From contig CAZTYW010000058.1 in NCBI GenBank assembly GCA_964617695.1, forward strand, positions 1-13,137: a stretch of DNA of 13,137 nucleotides, in the 5' to 3' direction. The notes beneath the pieces are model-generated. The model was given only the letters and a program-made list of their open reading frames with translations, searched no databases and was not told the DNA's origin. Positions 1-6,510 of this stretch are shown here, piece by piece. A program made the translations under genes and the position numbers. This stretch comes from CAZTYW01 sp964617695 (GTDB lineage: Bacteria; Chloroflexota; Dehalococcoidia; UBA2247; RBG-13-53-26). Positions within the stretch are counted from its first letter, which is position 1. Each line of letters opens with the position of its first letter.

Positions 1-141
1 AGGCTTCGCGGGCAATGGTAGCGCCTTGCCGTTGGCAAATCAAGCAGGAGGGACCGTGGTGCCCCGCGGTCGGAGGGTCTGGCTTGCCGAATGGGTGGCG
101 TGATGCAGTCTCACCCGTGCAAAGGGCCAACGGTGCGTCGG
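1..141. other. Left-edge stretch with no supportable gene
   Basis: Nothing convincing is seen here. Open frames exist on the + strand but their translations are low-complexity Gly/Pro/Arg-rich and match no family I recognise. A weak five-base inverted pair (GGGTG at 93-97, CACCC at 112-116) could form a small hairpin downstream of the minus-strand gene that ends at 142, but it lacks a T-run. Confidence 0.4.
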
Positions 142-777
142 TCAATGAAGGATCAGCCGCGCCCGCTGGAAGCGGGCCATGGCCCAACGCAGCAACCCCA
201 GGCCCAAAGCAACCAGAACTGCCGAAATGATCAGGATGCCCTGCCAGGAGGCCGCGCGGCCTGCCAGACGCTGCACGCTCTCGAACCATTCAGGCTGCGA
301 AGCCAGCACCGCGGTGGCGATGACGCCGAGGACCAGCGGCGGGACCATGATGGAAGCCATCATGATCTGCTGGGCCTCCTGCACGGTAGCTGACCGTAGC
401 GATGTGAGGATGCCGGCGGCCGCCCCCAGCAATGCCATAAGCAGGCCAATGACTATGCTGCCTGCGGCGGCGGCCGGTGTGTACCATCCTATGTGGCCAG
501 TCCAATGGACGATGTTGACAATTGCCAGGCCCACCAGCAGCACAATCAGCGTAGCTATCCAGGCGAAGCCGACTGCCACGGCTATCTTGCCGAACAGGAT
601 GGCGCCGAGCCCCTCACTCAACAGCGTGGTCTTGCCGTAGCCAGCCGGAGCCGATACCAGCGTAAGCTTGCGGTCCAGCCCTGCCCTCAATTGCTCAATC
701 AAGCGGGGACGGGACACCAGTTCCCTGGGCAGGCCAGGAACGTAGAGTTTGGTTGCCAGAAGTGCGGCTGTCTTCAT
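142..777 (-). pseudogene. Chimeric ORF: MalT/LuxR-type ATPase start joined to an ABC-2 permease C-terminus
   Basis: The 211-residue product has two unrelated parts. Residues 1-56 are the start of a MalT/LuxR-type STAND regulator: ATKLYVPxxPRELVSRPRLIEQL, then a Walker A segment SAPAGYGKTTLL at 42-53 (K49, T50). Members of that family usually continue for 800-900 residues to a LuxR helix-turn-helix. Here the frame passes at about residue 56-58 (near base 605-612) into a membrane protein with helices at roughly 66-90, 103-125, 142-161 and 179-197, resembling the C-terminal half of an ABC-2/NatB-type export permease. Neither half is complete: the regulator lacks Walker B and DNA-binding parts, and the permease lacks its N-terminal helix and large outer loop. 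No ABC ATPase gene is adjacent. I read it as a recombination scar or assembly join that stayed in frame. A small membrane protein under a new start is possible. The similarity of both halves is recognised from motifs, not from a search. Confidence 0.6.
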
Positions 778-1122
778 CTTTGTCGATTGCAGAGGTCCGC
801 CAATCCAATGCTACCACATGGCAGGAATTGACAGTCAGGCTGGCGCGGGGTCCGCCAGACAGACGTGCTTCCCGAAAGGCGTCCGGCGCGTTCCAGTCTA
901 ATCAGTATGGCGTCGTCCTATATGACATAAAACCTTTACATTTTCCCATCCGAATTTAATGACTTTTCCACGCTTTCGGTTTTATGTTGAGGAATGTGCG
1001 CGGCCGGGCTGGAGGAACGCTGACCGCAGATCCCAAGATTCCACCGAAACGGAGGTGTGTGCCGAGCGTCCAGTGAAGCCAAATTCAGCTCTGCGCTGGC
1101 AACAGAAAGGAGGGAAGAGCAG
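778..1122. other. Divergent intergenic region with AT-rich island
   Basis: This 345-base spacer separates the minus-strand chimera from the plus-strand membrane module. Bases about 905-990 are clearly AT-richer than the rest of the window, as expected of a promoter region. They contain a perfect 10-base inverted repeat, ACATAAAACC at 925-934 and GGTTTTATGT at 978-987. A -35-like TTTACA lies at 935-940, but no -10 hexamer sits at the right distance, so I do not call a promoter. No gene is supported. Confidence 0.5.
925..987. repeat. 10-bp perfect inverted repeat, 43-nt spacer
   Basis: ACATAAAACC (925-934) and GGTTTTATGT (978-987) are exact reverse complements separated by 43 bases inside the AT-rich island. 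It could be a pair of half-sites for a regulator acting on either divergent gene, or a chance match in AT-rich DNA. It is too far apart to be a hairpin terminator. Confidence 0.35.
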
Positions 1123-1512
1123 ATGGTAGATGAGGACTTGAGAGTCCAGGTTCGTAGTCAAGTGCCCCACATGAGAATTGCCGCCTTTCTGTGGATCGTA
1201 GCCATGATGATCATTGCGACGGCCGCTGTGGTCTGGATCGTCATCGCCGTGATGACCGGTGACTTTTTCTCCAACAGCAAGGCGGTCCGGGATGCTGCCG
1301 AACCAGGCTCCAGCATTCTCTCGCAGGAGGGCAGCATTCACGCGCTTGAAGCCTGGGTGTTGCCACTCGCTTTTGTGGGAATTGCTACGTTCATTGCGGG
1401 CTTCGGATTCGCCTTCTCCAACATCCTGAGGAACATCAGGCTTCGCGCTGGCACCCTGGCCGAGGTTCTGCCTGTGCTGAAGCAGCGCGGGAGTGTGGAG
1501 GCTGGCGGATAG
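1123..1512 (+). CDS. Small two-helix membrane protein, one repeat unit
   Basis: A 129-residue protein with helices at about 19-44 and 77-101 joined by a roughly 30-residue loop, and a short polar tail. I do not recognise a named family. The start at 1123 is chosen because a strong ribosome site (AAAGGAGGGA, about 1106-1115) lies eight bases upstream; a longer frame from 1057 would put that site inside the gene. The loop motif GDFFSNSKAVRDAAEPGSS (46-64) and the second helix with its following ILRNIRLR recur in both halves of the next gene product, so this is one copy of a two-helix unit. The next gene starts 51 bases after the stop with a near-identical ribosome site, suggesting one operon. 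The function is unknown; a small membrane sensor or scaffold is guesswork. Confidence 0.75.
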   Translation: MVDEDLRVQVRSQVPHMRIAAFLWIVAMMIIATAAVVWIVIAVMTGDFFSNSKAVRDAAEPGSSILSQEGSIHALEAWVLPLAFVGIATFIAGFGFAFSNILRNIRLRAGTLAEVLPVLKQRGSVEAGG

Positions 1513-1563
1513 ACCTACAGGATTTCAGCCCGCGGAGACTCTGTTGAAAGGAGGGATTCGAAA

Positions 1564-2298
1564 ATGACAACAGTCGAGCACGTTGTTGGCGACGAAATCG
1601 TGTTCCCTGCGGGCGCGCTTCCCGTAAGGATAACCCGAATGCAGTCGATGGCTGCCAGGATGTGGAAACCGATGCTCGCCATGGGGCTCATGGTGGTCGT
1701 TGCCGCCCTGATCATCGGGGCGGTCAACTCGGCCATCACCGCCGACTACTTCACCAGTTCAAAGGTGGTTCGAGAAGCAGCACCGACGGACTCCACCCTG
1801 GCAACCCAGAAAGCGTTCATGGAGTCCACGGTGATCTGGTTGCCTGCCATGAAGTTTCTCGGTCTGGGACTGCTCCTGGCCGGCATAACCTTTCTTCTGG
1901 CTACGATCCTGGGTTCGCTTCGTGAAGGCGGGGGGAAGGTACAGCAGGCCCTGGGAGCTGAAGTGAAGATCCTGAGGTCTCCGATGACGGCAAGGATGTT
2001 TCCCATGTTCATGATGATGGGATTGATGATTCTACTGGCGGCCCTTATCGTCAGCATTCCTACAGCCAGCATCGGCTATACGTATTGGAACCATTCCATC
2101 ACCACTGAACTGAATCCTGCCGTCGAGGGCAGCGACCTGCTGCATGACCTTGGCCTGGTGAATGCCATAAAGGTGTGGTTGGATCCCCTCAAGTTCGTCG
2201 GTATGGCGTTCTTGTTCGTGGGAATCGGTCTGGCACTTGCTACTATCGTACGAGTGCTTCGCTGGCAATCGGACCGGCTGTGGAACCTGCTCTCCTAA
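1564..2298 (+). CDS. Four-helix membrane protein made of two tandem copies of the same unit
   Basis: A 244-residue protein with helices at about 35-58, 93-118, 147-170 and 207-232. It is an internal duplication. Residues 29-133 and 139-238 align: SMAARMWKPMLAMGLM matches PMTARMFPMFMMMGLM, and WLPAMKFLGLG...ATILGSLR matches WLDPLKFVGMA...ATIVRVLR. The loop of the first half, ADYFTSSKVVREAAPTDSTL (60-79), matches the loop of the gene upstream; the second loop has diverged. The start at 1564 is supported by AAAGGAGGGA a few bases upstream. The two genes together therefore carry three copies of one two-helix module. I recognise no catalytic residues, and no Cys or His cluster is seen in the loops. 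A hairpin 28 bases after the stop probably ends the operon. Real gene with high confidence; function unknown. Confidence 0.8.
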   Translation: MTTVEHVVGDEIVFPAGALPVRITRMQSMAARMWKPMLAMGLMVVVAALIIGAVNSAITADYFTSSKVVREAAPTDSTLATQKAFMESTVIWLPAMKFLGLGLLLAGITFLLATILGSLREGGGKVQQALGAEVKILRSPMTARMFPMFMMMGLMILLAALIVSIPTASIGYTYWNHSITTELNPAVEGSDLLHDLGLVNAIKVWLDPLKFVGMAFLFVGIGLALATIVRVLRWQSDRLWNLLS

Positions 2299-2325
2299 CA
2301 CGCTGTACAGGTACGATTCTGACTC

Positions 2326-2362
2326 GCGGGGTTCCTGCTATGAACGAAAGCAGGGGCCCCGC
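2326..2362 (+). terminator. 13-bp hairpin after the membrane-module operon
   Basis: Left arm GCGGGGTTCCTGC (2326-2338) and right arm GCAGGGGCCCCGC (2350-2362) pair over 13 positions, with two G-U pairs in the RNA and an 11-base loop. It starts 28 bases after the stop of the four-helix gene. The following bases (TGGTTTGG) are only mildly T-rich, so it is a weak intrinsic terminator, a 3'-end stabiliser or a Rho-linked site. On the minus strand the two wobble pairs would be mismatches, which favours a role in + strand RNA. Confidence 0.55.
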
Positions 2363-2478
2363 TGGTTTGGTTCGCAGCTTGTCAGGAAGGGCCCAAAGCT
2401 GCGCCGGCCATTCTTCAATCTCTTGACCTGCTTCGCTCGGCCGCAGGGCAACTCAGGCGGCTGGGCGCGCCGTTAGAC

Positions 2479-2871
2479 ATGAGCATACTGGAACACATCT
2501 CCAACGGAATCGCTGGCGTGGCCACTGCGGTTGTGGTCTGGGGCGTGCTCATAGGGGCAGCAAGAATAGTACGCGCAGAGGTGGGCAGGTTAAGGCAAAG
2601 GGCCGGGGAGCCCGAGGCGCTGGAGCCGATCCGTCATGACGTTGGTATCCACCTGCTTCTGGGGCTGGAGTTCCTGATCGCGGCTGATATTGTGCGCACC
2701 ATAGTCGATCCGACCCTGGAGGAACTGGCCATACTGGCGGCAACCGTAGGCATAAGGACGGTCATAAGCTTCTTCCTGGGGCAAGAAATCGAGCGCTGGG
2801 AAAGCGCCCGCCGCGTGGTGTCCCATTTCAGGAAACGCCCTCCACCACCAGAGGAAGAAGAGGCCAAGTAG
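2479..2871 (+). CDS. DUF1622 family membrane protein
   Basis: A 130-residue protein with the DUF1622 pattern: an N-terminal helix (about 8-30), then HDVGIHLLLGLEFLIAADIV (53-72), then the PTLEELAILAATVGIRTVISF segment (78-98) and a charged C-terminus rich in Pro and Glu (PPPPEEEEAK). The LGLEFLxAADIxxT and IRTxxSF motifs are what I use to assign the family. DUF1622 proteins are small integral membrane proteins of unknown function, usually 100-130 residues, so this one is full length. No clear ribosome site precedes the ATG at 2479, and the start is chosen from the family's usual N-terminal helix. The preceding hairpin suggests separate transcription. The gene converges on the ATPase with 45 bases between the stops. 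Confidence 0.82.
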   Translation: MSILEHISNGIAGVATAVVVWGVLIGAARIVRAEVGRLRQRAGEPEALEPIRHDVGIHLLLGLEFLIAADIVRTIVDPTLEELAILAATVGIRTVISFFLGQEIERWESARRVVSHFRKRPPPPEEEEAK

Positions 2872-2916
2872 GCCAGGCGATGATCTGGCGGGGCCTCCGT
2901 AGCCCAGCCCCGGCCT

Positions 2917-4632
2917 TCACCCCACCCTGGCCGGCTTCACTCCGAGGCTTCGCAGCCGGTTCAAGGCGGCCGCCAGGTCCTGCGCTCGAAAGCGTACCAG
3001 GTCCGGGGGATACGGCACCGGCGAGACCGCATCCAGCCCCTCGCGTTGCAGGTCCTGTTCGATCCGCTGCAGTATATCCCGCAGGGCTGTGCGGCCATCC
3101 ATGTAATGCTGACGGGCGTATGCCATGGCGTACCCGATGGCCTTCACCTGTCCGTCCTCGACTATCTGCTCAACGTGGGACAGATCGATCTCCTCCCTGC
3201 CGAATACGAGTGTCCGTGTACCCCTGGCTTTGAGGTTTACCTCTCTCCGTCCTTTTCTGGGGTCCAGGCTCTCCGCAAGGGGGATGCGGTCCGGGATCGG
3301 GCCGAACCGGTCGCCACCCTCCGAGGCCCGTCCCGTGGGGTACGTCTGCGCTATGGCACGGGCCTCCTCGGCTACCTCCTGGGGCGCGTATTCCACCATG
3401 GCGATGACGGTGTCCGCCACATCGAAGTAGTCCCCCGAACCTCCCATGACCAGCACCGTGGAGACACCGTGCTGCCGGTAAAGCCGCTGCACCTGGTCCA
3501 CGAAGGGAGTAATAGGCTCGTGTCGCTTCTCGATCAGGGCTTGCATGCGGCGGTCCCGGATCATGAAGTTGGTGGCTGAGGTATCCTCGTCCACCAGCAG
3601 CAGCCGGCTGCATGCCTCCAGTGCCTCGGCTATATTTGCCCCCTGCGAGGTGGAACCGCTGGCGTTCTCCGTGGTGAACCACGTCGTCTCCTGCCCACCT
3701 GGCAGCCGGCCGATGAAGGGCGAAATGTCCACCCCGACCACGCTCCGCCCGTCCTCTGCGCGGATCTTGACGGCGCTGGGCTCGGTGACTACCATCTCAC
3801 GACCGTCCCCCGGAATGTGGCTATACACCCCGCGTTCCAGCGCCCGCAGCAGCGTCGACTTTCCGTGAAAGCCGCCTCCGACGATCAGCGTCACCCCCTC
3901 GGGAATCCCCATGCCAGCTACGGTGCCGCGATTTGGCAGCTTGAACTCCGCTCTCAGCCTTTCTGGGGAGCGGAAGGGCACCGCCCCGCGCTTCAGAGGT
4001 CGGTCGTCTACCCCGCTGCGCCGGGGCAGCACGCTGTTCTCAGCCACAAAGGCCACCAGCCCGCGCTGTTGAAGTTGCTGCCGCAGGGAGTCGGCGTCTT
4101 CACTCGTCCTCAGGTGGGCCCACATAGCCTGACGGTCCACGTTCCCGTAATGAAGCGCCGCCTCGACCACGCCGGGCAGTGCCCCTATCAGCATCTCGGC
4201 GGCCTCGTTGCCCAGTATGCGGCGTCCGGCTGCAGGCAGACCCACCAGGAAGCGCAGTTCGACGTAGTCGCGGTTCAACTGGCAGGCGCTTCTCTCCAGT
4301 ATCTCCTGCCCTGGCAGGTCGACGAACATCTGGCCGCTCTTGCCGGAGCCGCGACGCTGGGACGCCTGCCACAGCTCTCGGGCGAACGCCCGTATCAGGA
4401 AGTCTCTCAGCGCCACCTGGCGCCAGCGGTTGGAATAGGTGTCCGGTGGGAAGGCTGCCACATCCTGGGGCAGCCGCACGCGAAACTGGCTTGGAGCGGC
4501 AAAGGGGTCGCCCTGCACGTGGTCCATCACCAGACTGAAGCCCCGAAACTCGAACTGCTTCCTGTCCAGTTCCTGGTAGGCCTTGAACCCCCGGCCGTTT
4601 ATTCGGTGCAGAATATCGCCAAGTCTTCTCAT
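2917..4632 (-). CDS. ABC-class P-loop ATPase (COG3044, MRB1590-like family)
   Basis: A 571-residue protein matching the predicted ABC-class ATPase family (PF09818/COG3044), usually about 550-570 residues. The N-terminal region has the family signature INGRGFKAYQEL (11-22) and FSLVMDHVQGDPFAAPS (32-48). The ATPase core carries an unusual Walker A, GGGFHGKSTLL (252-262, K258), a signature-like SGSTSQGANIAEAL (325-338), and Walker B with the following acid, LLLVDEDTSATNFM (344-357). The C-terminal part (about 470-571) includes the IDLSHVEQIVEDGQVKAI segment common in the family. No membrane helices are present, so it is a soluble cytoplasmic ATPase, not a transporter. The one structurally studied relative I know of, trypanosome MRB1590, is linked to RNA editing; the bacterial role is not established. 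A TACAAT -10 at 4666-4671 suggests its own promoter. Confidence 0.9.
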   Translation of the reverse strand: MRRLGDILHRINGRGFKAYQELDRKQFEFRGFSLVMDHVQGDPFAAPSQFRVRLPQDVAAFPPDTYSNRWRQVALRDFLIRAFARELWQASQRRGSGKSGQMFVDLPGQEILERSACQLNRDYVELRFLVGLPAAGRRILGNEAAEMLIGALPGVVEAALHYGNVDRQAMWAHLRTSEDADSLRQQLQQRGLVAFVAENSVLPRRSGVDDRPLKRGAVPFRSPERLRAEFKLPNRGTVAGMGIPEGVTLIVGGGFHGKSTLLRALERGVYSHIPGDGREMVVTEPSAVKIRAEDGRSVVGVDISPFIGRLPGGQETTWFTTENASGSTSQGANIAEALEACSRLLLVDEDTSATNFMIRDRRMQALIEKRHEPITPFVDQVQRLYRQHGVSTVLVMGGSGDYFDVADTVIAMVEYAPQEVAEEARAIAQTYPTGRASEGGDRFGPIPDRIPLAESLDPRKGRREVNLKARGTRTLVFGREEIDLSHVEQIVEDGQVKAIGYAMAYARQHYMDGRTALRDILQRIEQDLQREGLDAVSPVPYPPDLVRFRAQDLAAALNRLRSLGVKPARVG

Positions 4633-4665
4633 CTCTGCTGCAACCCCGGCTGCCTGCTTCTGGCA

Positions 4666-4694
4666 ATTGTAATGAATTTGACACCGTCTGGCTA
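4666..4694 (-). promoter_or_regulatory. Candidate promoter of the COG3044 ATPase gene
   Basis: Read on the minus strand, TAGCCA (4694-4689), 17 bases, then TACAAT (4671-4666). The -10 matches consensus at five of six and the -35 at four of six. Transcription would begin about 25-30 bases before the ATG at 4632, a normal leader length. This is a motif match only. Confidence 0.4.
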
Positions 4695-4843
4695 TGGCCG
4701 TGCCAGCCCCTGCACGTAGGCGCCGCCTGCTCTGCTCCGACGCCGGCTGTCCCGAGGGGCCCTCTTTGTATCGGGCGTGGGTTGTCGCATAGCGACCACG
4801 GCAGCAGCGCCAGTTCCTCGAAGGTTAGGCGGCTCATGGTGCC

Positions 4844-4872
4844 TTGCCCCTCTGTGAGGGCACAGTTATACT
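4844..4872 (+). promoter_or_regulatory. Promoter of the DUF1614 gene, predicted to give a leaderless mRNA
   Basis: TTGCCC (4844-4849), exactly 17 bases, then TATACT (4867-4872). The ATG of the DUF1614 gene is at 4882, nine bases after the -10, so transcription would begin about two to four bases before it. No Shine-Dalgarno sequence fits between. The next in-frame Met (residue 80) is far inside the family region, so a later start is unlikely. Confidence 0.55.
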
Positions 4873-4881
4873 GGCAGCGCT

Positions 4882-5538
4882 ATGGGCTGTGTGGGGCTTT
4901 CCGCCATCGTCTTGATCCTCCTCCCCGTACTCATCCTGCTCCTTTACTTCCAGGTTGTCACCATCTCCTTCGCCAAGCTGGGACTGTCTCCCCAGGCAGC
5001 CGTCGCGCTGCTGGTGCTTTCCCTGGCCGGCAGCGTGGTGAACATCCCGTTGTCGAGGCGCAGGGCGCTCCTGCGCCAGCCCGCCAACGTCATCTCGCCT
5101 TTCCACTTTCTCTTCTACATGCCGCCGCGGGTCAGGGAGCAGGTCATCGCTATTAACCTGGGTGGCGCCATCATCCCGATTGCCTTCTCCATCTACCTGC
5201 TGGCAGTGGCCAAGGCCCCACTATGGCCGACCGCCCTTGCCACTGCTGTAGTGGCCCTGGTGGCCAAACTGCTGGCGCGCCCCAGACCCGGCGTGGGAAT
5301 AGTCATGCCGGTGTGGATTCCCCCCCTGCTTTCGGTGGGTCTGGCGCTGTTGCTTGCCCCCGACAATGGTGCCCCGGTGGCATACGTCTCCGGAGCTATG
5401 GGCACGCTTATCGGGGCTGACCTGCTCAACTTCCCCGCCTTTCGAAAGCTGGGCGGTCACGTGCTCAGCATTGGCGGCGCCGGCGTCTTCGACGGAATCT
5501 TCCTGGTGGGGATAGCTGCTGCCGTTCTGGCAGTATGA
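4882..5538 (+). CDS. DUF1614 family integral membrane protein
   Basis: A 218-residue, very hydrophobic protein with the DUF1614 (PF07758) pattern. It has an N-terminal helix (about 5-27), LGLSPQAAVALLVLSLAGSVVNIPL (33-57), YMPPRVREQVIAINLGGAIIPIAFSIYLL (79-107), GVGIVMPVWIPPLL (137-150), APVAYVSGAMGTLIGADLLN (164-183) and a glycine-rich end, SIGGAGVFDGIFLVGIAAAVLA. The AINLGGAxIP, GTLIGADLLN and SIGGAGxFDGIF blocks are diagnostic. Family members are multi-pass membrane proteins of unknown function found in archaea, Chloroflexota and related anaerobes; the near-invariant GADLL and FDGIF acids suggest transport or an intramembrane activity, which is inference. It is complete. It ends 22 bases from the convergent phosphodiesterase gene. 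Confidence 0.88.
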   Translation: MGCVGLSAIVLILLPVLILLLYFQVVTISFAKLGLSPQAAVALLVLSLAGSVVNIPLSRRRALLRQPANVISPFHFLFYMPPRVREQVIAINLGGAIIPIAFSIYLLAVAKAPLWPTALATAVVALVAKLLARPRPGVGIVMPVWIPPLLSVGLALLLAPDNGAPVAYVSGAMGTLIGADLLNFPAFRKLGGHVLSIGGAGVFDGIFLVGIAAAVLAV

Positions 5539-5544
5539 GCTGCT

Positions 5545-5557
5545 GCCCGCGCCGGGC
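5545..5557. terminator. Short GC hairpin between convergent genes
   Basis: GCCCG (5545-5549) and CGGGC (5553-5557) pair around a three-base loop in the 22-base gap between the DUF1614 stop and the stop of the minus-strand phosphodiesterase. It may act in both directions, but the stem is short and no T-run follows. Confidence 0.3.
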
Positions 5558-5560
5558 CTG

Positions 5561-6016
5561 TCACAACTTGACTATCTGGGTCGATATCACGTCGTCGATG
5601 GTCAGCAGACCGAAGGACTCTCTGGCACGGCCCGGGTTGAACAGAAGGCTTCCTTTTACGTGCTGGCTGTCTGCGCTATGGGAATGGCCGTAGATAATCA
5701 GGTCCACATCGCCAAACATGTGCCTTACCCTGCGCTTTATTCCCCAGGGCGGTCCTGAACCGTGGGTCAGTCCGATCCTTTTGCCATTGATTACGAACAG
5801 GTCTGTCTGTGGCAGCGTCCTCTTGAGTTCGCCCGAGTCCATGTTGCCGCAGACTGCTCTCACCTCTGCCAGCGTCTTGAGTCCGTCCAGCACAGCCTTC
5901 TCGGTGAAGTCGCCGGCATGAAGGATCAGGTCCACTCCATCCAGCGCCCTCAGTACAAGGGGCGGAATCTGGTCCAGTGTCCTGACGTGTGTGTCAGACA
6001 GGACTGCTATCTTCAT
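5561..6016 (-). CDS. YfcE/MJ0936-type metallophosphoesterase
   Basis: A 151-residue calcineurin-like phosphoesterase of the YfcE/MJ0936 phosphodiesterase family (usual length 150-180). All metal-site blocks are present: MKIAVLSDTH (D8, H10), LHAGD (D36), GNMD (N58), THG (H85) and YGHSH (H111, H113), followed by the family end signature FNPGR (126-130). Relatives hydrolyse phosphodiester bonds, some cyclic nucleotides, with Mn or Ni; the natural substrate cannot be read from the sequence. The start at 6016 is chosen over an in-frame ATG at 6043. An AGAGG ribosome site lies eight bases before it, the family begins exactly with the MKIxVxSDTH strand, and the nine extra residues are polar and uncharacteristic. 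It is soluble and cytoplasmic. Confidence 0.93.
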   Translation of the reverse strand: MKIAVLSDTHVRTLDQIPPLVLRALDGVDLILHAGDFTEKAVLDGLKTLAEVRAVCGNMDSGELKRTLPQTDLFVINGKRIGLTHGSGPPWGIKRRVRHMFGDVDLIIYGHSHSADSQHVKGSLLFNPGRARESFGLLTIDDVISTQIVKL

Positions 6017-6117
6017 CGTGTTGCCCTCTGCATTGTGCCTCACGTCGGCAATCGCCGCCGCCTGCCTGGCAGCCGTTGACCAGGGACACAGACGACGGCA
6101 TCTCTGCCGAAAGGCAT

Positions 6118-6153
6118 ATTATACCGATCTTGAGCCCCACGTTCTAGACGTGG
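6118..6153 (-). promoter_or_regulatory. TATAAT promoter of the phosphoesterase gene with a palindrome at the -35
   Basis: On the minus strand a perfect TATAAT occupies 6123-6118; transcription would begin near 6111, giving a leader of about 95 bases. The expected -35 position (6146-6141, TAGAAC) is poor. It lies inside CCACGTTCTAGACGTGG (6137-6153), whose six-base arms CCACGT and ACGTGG are exact complements. A weak -35 overlaid by a palindrome suggests control by a repressor or activator. The regulator is unknown. Confidence 0.45.
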
Positions 6154-6510
6154 CTGCATTCCGTGGCCGCCGGCGCCCCTCTGGACATTCTGGGCCGCCC
6201 GCCTTGTTGCGGCGCAGTTGCGGCTTTGATATGTTGGTCAACAGGAGGAGGCACTCGACGTGACCTGCGAGACCATCAAGTATGATAAGGAAGAACGACA
6301 GTGCGTTGTCATGCTGAACAGGCTTCAGACCTGGCGATGCAGGACGTGGGCCATGTCTCCTCGTGGCACCACTGTGACGCCGCTTTTGCCGCTGTGCTTA
6401 ACGGGCCCGGTGGTGGCGAGTGGGGCGCAACGCGCCGGACGAAGCACCGCCAGAAGCCAGGCCACTGAGCCGTATCAGGGCAGGTCGGTCTCGCATCAGG
6501 GAGAGAGGCG
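6154..6510. other. Intergenic region holding a decayed gene start
   Basis: This spacer lies between the divergent phosphoesterase and aminopeptidase genes. Apart from the enoyl-CoA hydratase remnant at 6260-6328 described separately, I see no gene. The rest of the open frame after the remnant has no recognisable similarity in any frame I read. A good ribosome site (GGGAGAGAGG) sits at its right end and belongs to the aminopeptidase. Confidence 0.5.
6260..6328 (+). pseudogene. Decayed 5' fragment of an enoyl-CoA hydratase (crotonase family) gene
   Basis: A GTG at 6260 is preceded at nine bases by a strong ribosome site, AGGAGGAG (6243-6250). The first 23 residues, VTCETIKYDKEERQCVVMLNRLQ, match the start of crotonase-family enoyl-CoA hydratases (typically xYETIxYEKEGxVAxITLNRPE). 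After the LNR motif the similarity stops: the next 67 codons are Arg/Pro/Thr-rich and lack the oxyanion-hole and catalytic motifs, and the frame closes at 6529, overlapping the aminopeptidase start. I read it as a gene start left by a deletion. The match is short, so chance or a small novel peptide is possible, but the ribosome site makes pure chance less likely. Confidence 0.5.

Noticed and set aside
3817..4719. Long + strand open frame opposite the ATPase gene
   Set aside because: It is antisense to a gene with well-formed Walker motifs, and its translation matches no family I know.
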